Below are positions 23,026-34,032 of a stretch of DNA of 64,000 bases, piece after piece. Numbering within the stretch: the stretch's first letter is position 1; each line of letters starts with the position of its first letter. Position numbers and translations under genes: made by a program. This DNA comes from Welwitschia mirabilis (lineage: Eukaryota; Gnetophyta; Gnetopsida; Welwitschiales), in assembly GCA_051453625.1 (NCBI GenBank), contig JBOZIK010000001.1, positions 261,254,649 to 261,318,648 on the forward strand, in the 5' to 3' direction. A model generated the notes under the pieces. The model did no database searches, had not been told where the DNA came from, and was given only the letters and a program-made list of their open reading frames with translations.

Positions 23026-24503
23026 AGTTTTATTTTCTATTTTAAATCAAGGATTGTTACTATTTATATCTAAGTTCTATTCATTTTTCTCAATGTGAAT
23101 GTAGTAGAACAGGTTTGACAATGTTGTATTGTAAAAGAGCCTTAAGATACTTGATTTTATAACATTATTTATTAAAGGATCTTAATAAAATATTATAGGT
23201 TCTTATTTTGATTTTCTAAATTTTTGTTGATATTTATTATATCTTCACCATTTCATTAATCATCTCTTTTACTAAGTCATTTTTTTCTTCATAGTAATTC
23301 ATGGGAGGTGCATTCTTCTTCATATTAATTCATGGAAGAGTAAGGGTATTTACTAAAATAATTATAGAATGTTTTACTAAATGAGGTAAAACTAAATGAG
23401 GTAAAATTCCTAAAATGTTGAATATCCTCATTGTCATTTTTACATGAAGCCTAAAAAGAAAGGGGAAAAATTAAGAAGGTTAAAAAGAGAAAGGGGTATA
23501 ATTCCTAATCTCAACATTATTTGGTGTTGTCCACCTTTTTTCTATATATATCTCTCAAAGTGTTATTTTGTCATTATCCTTAGAAATTTTCATGTTTCTC
23601 CTTCCTTTAGCAAATATTTCTTAAAGAGTTCTTTTATCACTAGAAATAGATGAGAAGTATGAATAAGAAGAATTTAAATTTTTGAGTTCTACTTCATCAC
23701 TAGGAGGTCAGTCAAAAGGCTTTTAGATTTTACATTTTCTTATAGTAATTTAATCTCCAAGTGTAATTTTTGTATTTGAATTAGTTGATCCTATCATAAT
23801 TGATGTACTAGGTGACGCTATATAGATTGAAGATGGAATTAAAAAACTTTCTTCTATTCTATTTTTTTTCTTTTAAAAAATTTGGTTCTAAAATAACAAA
23901 AGTAGAAAATATTTTCTTCAATTCTTGGATTTTACATACCTAGGGTATGTGTAATTGCATTTTTTTTGGTAGTTGAATAAGCCTTCTATACTACTTTCCT
24001 TGGTCAAGCTTCATTTCCTATAATATTTTAGCTTTTCACTAAATTTACCATGTCCCTACATGCTTAGAAAAATTCTTGCACATATGTTGTCTCAGTCATC
24101 ATCTAGATGATATTCCTAAATAATCACTTATATAAAAATCAAAAAAATAGAAATAGAGAGGAATAAATTTTTAAGAAATAGAGATAGAAATAAAAAATTA
24201 GAGTTATCTACCTAAGTCATCTAAATAATAGAGAAGATGATATTAAAATTATCATACTATCAAAAATAAAAGCCTCTAATTTGTAGAAAAATATCAAAAC
24301 CCTATTTGCTGGACTATCATCCATTTCATTATCTAGACGATAAAGAGGAAAACAGGTTCTTATTTGCATTATGTAAATCAAAAAATCTAGAAAGCAAACC
24401 TACAGAATTTAGAATAAAAATATAGTAGCACCACAAATAAATAACTTTAATTAAAATATAAGGTACTTATTTATTTTAATGATAATCCTCTAGCTCCTTG
24501 TAG
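23026..24503 (-). other. Element D 5' internal region, nothing recognised
   Basis: Between the primer site and the unrecognised frame. A short minus-strand segment near 23,260-23,320 (NYYEEKNDLVKEMINEM) is open but matches no family. No gag motif or CCHC knuckle is found. Confidence 0.4.
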
Positions 24504-24524
24504 CATTCCCTCATAATGGCACTA
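24504..24524 (-). other. Probable primer binding site of element D (tRNA-Asp type)
   Basis: The minus strand reads TAGTGCCATTATGAGGGA. The Athila/Tat primer site complementary to tRNA-Asp is TGGCGCCGTTGCCGGGGA. Eleven of 18 bases agree and six of the seven differences are transitions. It lies within about 12 bp of the LTR edge in the expected orientation, and its type agrees with the Athila/Tat-like integrase tail. Confidence 0.5.
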
Positions 24525-24535
24525 AAATTTTATGG

Positions 24536-26039
24536 TACATATTTATGCAATCATTAAATCCTTAATAAAATCCTGTAGATCACAAATATTTGCATAAAAC
24601 ACACACTAGTCTAGATGATATCTAACCTTAATAACATAATCCATTAAAGACATTAATATCAAAGTTGGAGAATTGATTTAAGCAAGGAATGTTTGGTAAT
24701 TTTACCTTTAATTTTAAGAAACAAGAATAATATAGATATAAAATAAAATAAAAATGAAAATGCAATCTTATAGATGAGATACCATAAGTACTAGCTCTAC
24801 TTGATTATCAAACTCTAACATCAAGATTGACCCTCATAACTTAAATTAATTAGAAAATATTGTCACTAGATCCTAACCAACATAGGAAATAAAGAACATC
24901 AAATAGAATATAATGGAACACGAGTATTTTAGTTATGAAAATATAATAAAAAGTGAAATGCAAACACTAAACTAATAATATCAATCTTAACAGATATTGC
25001 CTTATGATCTAGATTAATTATGTAGCTACCACTAAATCATAACTAATATAAATCATAAGGGAAATGCACATAATAAAAATAAGAAAACTATTTTGATTAA
25101 TGTCTAACTAAGCATCTAGTTATAAAGTTGTAGCACCTCANNNNNNNNNNNNNNNNNNNNNNNNNNNNNNNNNNNNNNNNNNNNNNNNNNNNNNNNNNNN
25201 NNNNNNNNNNNNNNNNNNNNNNNNNNNNNNNNNNNNNNNNACAAATATTGCCTTATGATCTAGATTAATTATGTAGCTGTCACTAAATCATAACCAATAT
25301 AAATCATAAGATAAATACACATAATAAAAATAAGAAAACTATTTTGATTAATATCTAACTAAGTATCTAGTTATAAATTTATAGCACCTTAATGAAGGAA
25401 ACACAGCTTGACATCAAGAAAGACTTTTCTTTGTATTTGTATATGTATCTCCTACCCCTCAATCTTTTATCACAAGATTTTTAAGTTCCAAAGAAGATAG
25501 TTAAATATGAGAAAAAGGAGTGTTTTATTATAAAGAATGTCCTAAAAATAAAAATCATAACAACTAAATCATCTCCTTATAGCGTAAAGAGGTTGCATAA
25601 CACATTGCAAAATCAGATGAAGCTTGGTGCATTAGTTATAAAGTTAGGTGTAATGACATTCAAACTGTCATCTTGATGATGAGGATATGATGCCACATTA
25701 AAAAGGATCCCATATTAGCTTCCAACATAATCTATTCAGCATCCTTGTCCTCTTTGTGATGTTATTATCTAAAACTATCCTCCAAATAATGATGGGAATG
25801 ATAGACTCTTAAGTTCTTTCATTAGGTTAAATTAGCCCCTTTGATCATTAGATTCCTCCTTAGAATGCTATATATTAGAATTTACATAAAATGCCTTCAA
25901 ATTTGTCAAATATTATACATTTATGTGATTATTGCATTGAATTTTTATTATTGTCAAAACTCCATCTAAGCCTATCTAAAATTTCCTACAAAAATACTCA
26001 AAATACCCCATCAAATACATAAAATTTGGCATCATAACA
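24536..26039 (-). repeat. 5' LTR of gypsy D
   Basis: Homologous to 14,357-15,597. In minus orientation it begins TGTTATGATGCCAAATTT (26,039) and runs to near GTACCATAA at the primer site. It looks longer than its partner because it contains a gap duplication (24,995-25,140 repeated at 25,241-25,390 around 100 N). Flanking DNA to the right resumes copia C leader and gag. Confidence 0.75.
24995..25390. repeat. Gap-flanking duplication (about 145 bp) around 25141-25240
   Basis: ATTGCCTTATGATCTAGATTA through TATAGCACCT occurs on both sides of the 100-N gap with a few substitutions. Confidence 0.85.
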
Positions 26040-26149
26040 GATAGCCACAAACATAACATGGAGATGACTTATGAACTTTATGGTAATATAGAACATTAAG
26101 AACTTATTAGAGATACTATTCTAATTATTAAAAAAACTAAATATTGATA

Positions 26150-27035
26150 ATTTATAATAAAATTTGAATATAGAGAGGACATGTGTTATTTTTATAATAA
26201 CAAATGAATTAAGATTGTTTATTAGAAAGTACATGAAGATAACTTATTTAAACTACACCATTTAAAAGATAAGAATAAGTATTTCCTACTCAAATAAGAA
26301 ATTGAGAATTATCTAGTGGGATGTGTATTCATAAATAAGGACAATGAAGCATGGCAAGCTAGATTCATCTTAGTAATAAATATCAATGACAAAATTTATC
26401 CTTTAGCTCATGGCATAAAAGATTCTAAGAACCTTTGGAACTACTTGGATAAGATACTTAAGTTAAAAAGGGAGTATGTACAAAAGAATTAATTGATAAA
26501 ATCTTCACTCTCAAATGTGGAGATCACATAGAACTGATACATCTAAATAACAAAACCATTAACCTAAAAGCATTTATTAAATAATTATATGCTATGATGA
26601 TGAATACATGATTAGATTCATCTTAATTTAAGTTTTATATCTAAATTTTAATGTTTGTTGTAAATTATTAGATCATGCTAATAAAACCTATTCATGTAAG
26701 TAGCTAAAACAAGAGTTCATTCAAATAAAATAGAATTAAAGCAGAAAGAAACTAAAATAAGTATAAGACTTGTTGCATTTGAGAAAAATGTGAAATTATA
26801 AAATCCAAAAAATACTTTTTTTAAATTTTTGTAATAGGATGGTTTATCATTTATAAGATAACATCCAAATAATTCACAAAATAAGAATACAAAAATAAGA
26901 AGAATTTAAAAACAAATAGAATAAGACAATAAGAATAAAAAATGTAAAATTGTAATCATCATTCATGTGATTCTTCAATAAGAGTTATTTGTAATTTTTG
27001 TAAATAATGTAAAAACATGATCTATAGATTTATGA
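26150..27035 (+). pseudogene. Copia C gag (decayed)
   Basis: The plus strand reads NKDNEAWQARFILVININDK, GIKDSKNLWNYLDKIL and ELIDKIFTLKCGDHIELIHL. This follows the plant copia gag (UBN2) pattern D..A...I...L.D..L..V....TAKE.WD.L...YE and the K..L..L+M.....V..H...F segment. A degenerate zinc knuckle, CNFCK*CKNMIYRF at 26,990-27,031, keeps the first two Cys but has lost the His and the last Cys. Gag packages the element's RNA. It is separated from its own LTR and primer site by element D. Stops are frequent. Confidence 0.65.
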
Positions 27036-28670
27036 GCATGATGTTATGTAATTAGCATTAAGAAATACTTCATAAAGCTTGTGCTAATCCTAAATAACAT
27101 CATGAAATACATAACTATTATTGTTTGAAACTATAAGTAGATTAGTTAGGAATTGTATAATTGCCTTTTCTCACCTTGATGAATATCATTTACATTTTAA
27201 TTTTAAAATAAGTTTGATATTACTTTCAATTTTGCTTTAAAATGATTACAAGGTGAAATTAATTAAAATAAAATATGAATCATACTATGTCATATAAAAA
27301 AGAGAAACAAAACATTAAAGTATCTCAAAATGATAGACTTTTCATCTTAAAATTCAAAATAGTTGATTATAAAGATTTTTCAGCTTCTAAAAACATCAAA
27401 GCAGTACTCTACCATTAAAGGTTAGGATATATAAACTTCAATGTTTTAATGATAGTACACCAAGTAAGTGATGAAATTCCAAAGCTCAAAAATGATGAGA
27501 TAGATTAGGAATCTTTCCAAATGGAAAAAACACAACACAAGTTAATTATAAAAATAGAAAGAAGAAAAGAAAATACAAAAATAAAACTATTATACAATTA
27601 TTTATATAAATTATTACTAGCTTCATCCCTAAAAGGATAAAACTATTTTTTCACCTTCATTGATAATTGTAGTATTATGCTTTTGTATACTTCTTATAAT
27701 GCAGAACCAGACTTTTGATGCTATTAGAGTGTTTCATGCACTAATTGAAATACAAATGAATTAAATAATAAATAAACTTAGAATAGACAGATAAGGATAA
27801 TATGTATTAACTAGGTTTCATCATTAACTTTAAAAGGTTAGAATTCAATAATGAATCAACTCCATCTTATATACCTCAACTTAATAAAATGGTTAAAAGA
27901 GAAAGAAGAAAAATCATAAAGATTATAATAATTATATTATATCAAACATGCCTTCCTTTAGTTCTATGGTAAACACTATTCAAATATTAGTTTATCTTTA
28001 ACACAAACCTCCAATAAAAGCTCTAAATTAAAATGTTAAGATAAAGTTGGCTTAATGGGATATTTTTTTCAAATTACCTAAGGGATTTTAGAATTTAATA
28101 TTTTATCTACTTTTTAAATTAATAAAAAAATTATAAAAAAAAGTCAAAACATATTTTATTCTTTGCAATTAAGATGAAAACAAAGGCTATGGAATCCAAC
28201 TTCCAAAAGGGTCATTTTCATCTAAGATATTTTTTTATGAAATAGCTACAATTGATACCCTTTTTTCATTCATATCATTTCATAATATCATTCTTAATAA
28301 GAAAGAGATACCAATACCTCTTAAAAAATATAGAAATCAAAATTCAAATGAAGTAAATTCAATATTTTTAATATTAAATTATAAAACTTGAAAATAGATG
28401 ATCTTGCTAATGAAGAAGAGTAAGTTATTCCTACTAGAAATAATGATGGAGTATAAAATATTATTTATTTAAATTGCAAAGTATAAAGGCCATGTTGGTA
28501 AGAAATCTTCGCAATGTTTTACATGAAAATGAAACAAGTATACTAGAAAAAAATTTAAATTAAATCATACAAATCATAAGATCATTTATTTTTGTTACCA
28601 ATGAAATACGTGATTTGGATAAACTCATGTGGAATGAAACTTGAAAACTTAATAAAGTAATATAAAGTAA
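27036..28670 (+). pseudogene. Copia C protease-integrase region, mostly unreadable
   Basis: Only one segment is convincing: RLGYINFNVLMIV near 27,420-27,460, matching the copia pre-integrase LGH.NF..L motif with His changed to Tyr, followed by VSDEIPKLKNDE where (V/D)GIP.. is expected. No protease DSG or integrase D-D-E can be picked out. Its position between gag and RT supports the assignment. Confidence 0.4.
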
Positions 28671-29300
28671 TTGATAATGAAATGGGAAGTTTGTATTAAC
28701 TATTATCAAAATGATATAAATAAAAATTACATAGAAGGAATTAATTACAACAAAACATTTGCACCTATAGAAAAGATGTGTATTATATGAATTACTCTTT
28801 ACTTGGCACTTAAGTATAACTATTGTTTATTCTAGCTTGATATTAAGTATATACTTGTAAATGAATACATCGAAGAAGAAATATATCTAAATTGACCTAA
28901 AGGTTTTATAAATTAAAGTCCATAAAAAAAGTTTATAGATTAAAGAAATTCCTATATGACATAAAATAAGCTCACTAAGTATGATTTAAAAAAAATATTA
29001 ATGGATTTTTCAATAATATTGATTTTAAGAAGTCATTCATAAATATAAATCTTTATGTAAAATCACTTGAAAAATATAGGAGAGCTCTAATATTATTACT
29101 TTAAGTTAATAACTACATATTAACAAGGGAGGATAAAACAAAGATTAATAAAGTTATAGATTCCCTTAGTTAAAAGTTTAAAATTTTAGACTTAAAGATC
29201 TTAAGAATTTTATAGGTTTTTAAATATCAAGAAATGATAAAATAATTAAAATCTTTTTAGAAAACTATTCTAACAAAATACTTGATGTATAATAGTTATA
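28671..29300 (+). pseudogene. Copia C reverse transcriptase (decayed)
   Basis: The plus strand shows IEGINYNKTFAPIEKMCII, then LDIKYILVNEYIEEEIYLN and PKGFIN. This is the copia RT core EGIDY.ETFAPV...., (M/L)DVK.AFL.G...EE.Y...P.GF, with the catalytic Asp of DVK kept. After a damaged stretch, LREDKTKINKV-like text and SLXKFKILDLKDLKNFIGF follow the DD-box region (K.EF.M.DLG...YFLG). The YVDD box itself is not intact. Frameshifts and stops abound. Confidence 0.75.
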
Positions 29301-29830
29301 AAACTATTAGTGATGAAATAATTTAATAAAACCAGACATGAAGATAAAAAGTGATGAAGTAATAGAAAATATTATATTCACAAAATTCTAAAACTTAATT
29401 AACAAGTTCACATACCTACCAAACATATGAGTAGATATTATTTTCTTAAAGAAGGTCATGAAATTCATGCATTTGCTAAATGAAATACATTTAAAGATTA
29501 TAAGAAACAAACTAAAATATTTAAATAATGACATATGGCATAATATTTAAAAAATGAAAAGAAAGTTTAGTCAGCTACATAAGTGTGCATTGTATTAGTG
29601 ATAAAGACAGTTAGTTAACCACAAGTTACATCATTTAGTCCAATGGAAATACTATTTCTTTGTTTAAGTTAAAAACTAAAAATAGCTACACTTTATTCTA
29701 CCAAATGATAGTATATTGCAGTAGCAATATTATGTTGTTAATTAAAGTGAATCTATCAAATTCTAAGTTATCTTGATAAAGAAAACAAATTTCAAATATT
29801 ATCCATTATGATATATAGAGTATAGTCATA
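29301..29830 (+). pseudogene. Copia C RNase H (decayed)
   Basis: Segments match the copia RT-RNase H tail: VDIIFLKKVMKFMHLLNEIH, where RPDI.F.V...S+FM..P...H is expected, then IATLYSTK**YIAVAILCC, where (V)ALS.TEAEY.A...A is expected. Both catalytic Glu of TEAEY are lost to stops. It lies directly downstream of RT and upstream of the polypurine tract. Confidence 0.6.
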
Positions 29831-30044
29831 GAGTATAGTAAAACTCATGAAAATTTATATATTCCACAAAATAATAAAGCATGTTAAATTTAAAATTTAT
29901 TATATTAAAAATTATATTTAGAGGGATTTATTAAATCAAGTTTCATAATAACTAGTGGCAAGCAGTAGATGAACTCATAAAACTAATTAGTGGAAGAAAA
30001 ATTTAGTAGTTCTTAAAAGATGTATAAATAAAAGAAAAATAATT

Positions 30045-30061
30045 AGAAGTTTGAGGAAAAG
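30045..30061 (+). other. Polypurine tract of copia C
   Basis: AGAAGTTTGAGGAAAAG sits directly before the 3' LTR start. Purine-rich runs at this position prime plus-strand synthesis in LTR elements. The TTT interruption lowers certainty. Confidence 0.5.
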
Positions 30062-30332
30062 TATTAGATAAAACATAAAATATAAAGTACATTCTAATTA
30101 ACATGTTTCATCTTCAATGTATTTCATCCTAAAAGAATAGACTTCTAAGAGTTAAACAAATAACAAGTTATATTAATCAATTAGATACTTACTCTAATGA
30201 AACATTGTGACTATCAAAACTATTGTATGAAGAGTTATGCCTCTTTATATAATTTTTAATCAATCTCTCATGAATGCATTAATGAAATATGTATTCACTT
30301 ATCTATTAAACCTATAATATTATCATATAACA
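30062..30332 (+). repeat. 3' LTR of copia C (shortened)
   Basis: It starts TATTAGATAAAACAT, the TG end having become TA, and aligns with 13,966 onward up to about 30,260. After that similarity fades and about 100 bp of the 5' LTR has no counterpart, so it is either internally deleted or cut by the next element. The suggested end is ATATAACA at 30,332. Confidence 0.55.
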
Positions 30333-31390
30333 TACATTAGTATAGGATGAAACCCAAATGTCATAAACTGATGAACAAATAAAAGAATATTAAAAGAATA
30401 ATCCATTTGAAAATACAGGCACATCAATATTCTTAATATTTTTACTACTTAAGGATAAATTTATTAATGCAAATGATGAGATGATGTAAATAGAATGTGA
30501 TGGAAATAAGCATGCAAATGGAAGGAAATGAAAACATAATAATCTAAATGCAAGAAATTAACCAATCTACTAACTTCTTATTACTTAAGTATATCTTATG
30601 CGCTGTATCAAAATGAGATTAAATCTAGAATAATATCAAATTGACATTAACGTAAAGTATAATATAATAAAATAAAGAATATGAGAAAAAGTATACTTTA
30701 TTTTATTACTAATTACACTTCAAGTTCAAAACATAGCCAAACACCAAGGATAACTTGTTTCATAAGGAAATGGATTCCTAACTCAAAATGATCCATTTTC
30801 ATAAGCTAAGATGACACAAATAAGATGAAGACATAAGATTCCTAAGAGACTATTATAGACATTAAATAATTTTAAATGAAGTGGGTAGTTATAATATAAA
30901 TTTAGTAATACATTAAATGATTATTTGTTGATTATACATCATAATCTACTTAAGATTCCTTTGGATGAGATATGGGGATAAGGTATTTAACTAACAATAT
31001 ATAATAATCCACTAATGTTATTCCATGTTATCCTCTTTGAATGTAATCATAAGGCCTTTGTCTCCTATCTTCATCCGGGTGATTAGGAGGTTTACAAAGC
31101 TCCAAAATCGATTTATCAACCATTAAATAATTCTAATTTAATCATTAGATTTTTTTAGACCTAATACATTAAGAACATGTCTAAGGTAATCCTAAGGATC
31201 ATTTTAGCTTCATTAATTGATGTAAAGGTGTTTTCTTGAGAATGTATCATGCTATTAAATCTCATCATTATCTCATTAATTATCTATCATAAATCTACCA
31301 CTAGGGCCATGATGGATCATCCCTAGCAAGACATCTAGAAAATATAAGAAATGCTAAAAAAAATTCCCTTTTTATTATCCAAACTAGTAA
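30333..31390 (-). repeat. LTR-like sequence E, related to the element D LTR
   Basis: Order and wording parallel the D LTRs: ATACATTAGTATAGGATGA-type start, AATGGAAGGAAATGAAAAC, CATAGCCAAACACCAAGG (D: CATAGCCTAATACTAAGG), and TTCTAATTTAATCATTAGATT (D: AATTAGCC...ATCAGATTCC). Similarity is well below that between the two D LTRs, so this is another, older or different-family copy on the same strand. Confidence 0.4.
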
Positions 31391-32950
31391 ATTAGAGTTT
31401 TCTATTATTTCATTGAAAACCAACCAAATAAGTCTAAGTCATACTCCATAACTGATGTTAAGTATGTTTAACTTAGCCTTGTGACATAGCCCCTTACTTA
31501 GCATTTCTTAATCCATAACAAAGTAAATAAATAATTAGTAGTAAACTAGATTGACAAAATGAATAATGAAATCCAGGAATCATATAGAGTGAAAGCAATT
31601 TATCATGCAAAATGTAACCTTAACCAATGTATAAAATTTGTTTAGTAGTTACTATGTAGTTAGAGGAACCTTCATCTTAGCATAGTAATTTGGATGATCA
31701 AGTGGATGATGGTCCTAAATATTAGTTTTTTAAAGAGGTTTCAATTTTTGACCACTTTGACACATAATTAAATCACATCTCTATATGAAATTCTTATAGA
31801 TCCTCCTAAAATAACCACTTTAAAAAAAAAGAAAAGAAAACATTAAATGATTATGATTTTTCCTATATTAAGCACCCATCCCCACTACATTTTACTAAGG
31901 ATGTGATAATNNNNNNNNNNNNNNNNNNNNNNNNNNNNNNNNNNNNNNNNNNNNNNNNNNNNNNNNNNNNNNNNNNNNNNNNNNNNNNNNNNNNNNNNNN
32001 NNNNNNNNNNTATTATTTCATTGAAAACCAACCAAATAAGTCTAAGTCATACTCCATAAATAATGTTAAATATGGATAATTTAGCCTTGTAACATAGCCC
32101 CCCACTTAGCATTTCTTAATCCATAACGAAATAAAAATTAGTAATAAACTATATTGACAAAATTAATATTGGAATCCAAGAATCATATAGAGTGAAAATA
32201 ATTTACCATGCAAAATTTAACCTTAACTAATGTATAAAATTTATTTAGTAGTTACCATGTAGTTAGAGGGACCTTCATCCTTGTATAGTAATTTGGATGA
32301 TCAAGTGGATAATGGTCCTAAATATTAGTTTTATAAGAGATTTCAATTTTTGACTACTTTAACACATAATTAAATCACATCTCTATATGAAAGACTTATA
32401 GATCCTCCTAAAATTACCACTTACAAAACAAAAAAAAAAAAGGAAAGAAAACATTAAATGATTATGATTTTTCCTACATTAAGCATCCATCCCTACTATA
32501 TTTTACTAAGGATGTGATAATGGAAGAATAGAATGCTAAAGTAAGTAAAAATCACACAAGTAACATAAACTCAAAATCATCCTTTAAGTACATTAGTTAG
32601 TGGTCCAATCATACAAAATAATAATGAGATTAAAAAAATCCATTATCTGATTTAGTCATAGTGTGATGAAATCCTAAATTACACATCTAAGTCCTATTAT
32701 TGTAGAAGTGATGATGGATTTCAATACTCAATCATAACCTCATCAATGAGGAAGTAGGAGTTCACATCCTTATGGATTAGTATTATGAGCATGATCAGTT
32801 TGTACTACCTCAAGAAGGTTCTCTATAATGATTTCTCTATTTTCTTCACTATCTACTAAATTATTGTGGTTCTATTCTTAAGTGTAGTCATTCTCTACTC
32901 AACCTTAATTATCTTTTACTTTAAAAAGCCAATATACTAATCAATTTTAG
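31391..32950. other. Possible element E 3' internal region
   Basis: No domains are readable. CATAGCCCCCCACTTAGCATTT parallels ACATTATCCCCCACTTAAAACATTT beside the D 3' LTR, supporting a relationship to D. 31,403-31,910 and 32,011-32,519 are duplicated around 100 N, so unique length is about 1.0 kb. Confidence 0.35.
31403..32519. repeat. Gap-flanking duplication (about 508 bp) around 31911-32010
   Basis: Both copies run from TATTATTTCATTGAAAACC to AAGGATGTGATAAT, with the gap exactly between. They differ by scattered substitutions and small indels in A runs. Confidence 0.9.
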
Positions 32951-33799
32951 TGAATCTATTACCTAGTTAGTAGTCTAATCCTTTTAAAAAATTAGTGATC
33001 TTCTATAAAGTAACACTACTAGATGTTACACTACTAGTATGACAAGGGACTCTATATGCCTAAGGTTGCTAAGGCTCACTAACAATCTAAATGTCCATGT
33101 TTGCAAATCCTATGGTTTTGGGATCTCATGTCTCTTAAATATGGATAACAGAAGACATGAATATCCCAAAGTCTACAAAGAGCATATCACTATCATGTCC
33201 ATTAGACACCTCCAAATATATAATCCAAGTTTCATAACTTTTTCCTAATATATCATGGCCAAAATTTGAAGGTGAGATGTCATGAGATCATTATTATGAA
33301 AAGGAGGACTAATTTTATGAATTAATTCCCTATGAAGTACTTTGTAATATGGTGGTAAGAAGGTAACAAAAACTTCATGAGGATTTTCTAGTACATCCTA
33401 TAGTATCTATAATGTAGCATAATGGGCACATCTATTAGCTTCACCTATAGAATTATGTATATAAGTGGATTCATCCCTAACCAAACCTATAATCTGTTAA
33501 ATGTGGGCTAGTAGAATATGTATGTCAAGGCCATCCATTATTGCTCTAATATCGTTGATAGTTTCACCTCCTACTTCATGATGTATCTTCAATGTTATAG
33601 ACTTATAGAACTTCCTTATCTACTGGTTATAATAGATATGTCATTATCTAACTTTGGCTTATGTCCTTGCATAATGTCACCAAAGTTCTACTTTGATCTG
33701 AAAGAAACATAGGTTACTACCTTTTCATATATACCATAGAAGGTATTTCTCTTTTGCTTTTGCACTATAGATCCTATAGTAATATGATATTTTCCTNNN
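32951..33799. other. Unassigned; short open frames only
   Basis: Frames of about 60-70 codons (33,039-33,248; 33,518-33,712 plus) show no recognisable motif. Codon content looks no different from flanking non-coding DNA. It may contain the start of the copia B 5' LTR near its right end. A 22-N gap is at 33,797-33,818. Confidence 0.3.
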
Positions 33800-33818
33800 N
33801 NNNNNNNNNNNNNNNNNN

Positions 33819-34018
33819 CATACTACATAATGGCTTAAGAACATGTCCATGTAGAAGGCTAGTACACACCATGGTCCCATGCCTAGGAATTCATGAATAC
33901 CTTAAGGGTATGCTTGTTTATTTAAGTAAGATATTTGTTTGAATAAGGAAGAGAAGAAATAAAATTTATGATTTGGAAATCTTATGCTCTTAATTTTTGA
34001 CACTCTTATTTTTTAACA
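33819..34018 (+). repeat. 3' part of the copia B 5' LTR
   Basis: Ends ATTTTTTAACA, then AG, then a primer binding site, the normal layout of a plant copia LTR edge. The LTR start was not located, since no second copy of this LTR lies in the window. The coordinates give only the part I attribute to it. Confidence 0.35.
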
Positions 34019-34020
34019 AG

Positions 34021-34032
34021 TGGTATTAGAGC
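34021..34032 (+). other. Primer binding site (probably copia B)
   Basis: TGGTATTAGAGC differs from the initiator-Met primer site TGGTATCAGAGC by a single C-to-T change. It is on the same strand as the copia B gag-pol that follows and lies 2 nt after a CA end. Confidence 0.75.

Larger units (their letters stand above)
14357..26039 (-). mobile_element. Ty3/gypsy element D (Athila/Tat-like), nested in copia C
   Basis: Two homologous LTRs (14,357-15,597 and about 24,536-26,039) bracket an internal region. A primer site resembling the tRNA-Asp type lies just inside the right LTR on the minus strand, so the element runs right to left. The one coding motif I recognise is an integrase C-terminal tail at 20.5-20.7 kb typical of Athila/Tat gypsy elements. 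No RT or protease is readable, so it may be a deleted or non-autonomous derivative. Candidate target-site duplication: CATAG at 14,352-14,356 and GATAG at 26,040-26,044 (four of five). Two large gap-flank duplications inflate the internal length. Confidence 0.65.
13966..30332 (+). mobile_element. Ty1/copia element C, interrupted by gypsy D
   Basis: Assembled from: a 5' LTR (13,966-14,340) ending ...CCAACA, a primer binding site at 14,341, gag-pol at 26.1-29.9 kb, a polypurine tract (30,045-30,061) and a 3' LTR starting at 30,062. The parts share one orientation. The missing span between primer site and gag is filled by element D with its own LTRs. All coding domains are riddled with stops, so the element is long dead. 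Class: plant Ty1/copia, lineage not determinable. Confidence 0.7.

Noticed and set aside
23444-23653. 69-codon plus-strand frame starting with a basic stretch
   Set aside because: It lies in the non-coding 5' internal region of element D, has no homologous copy elsewhere in the window and no recognised motif.
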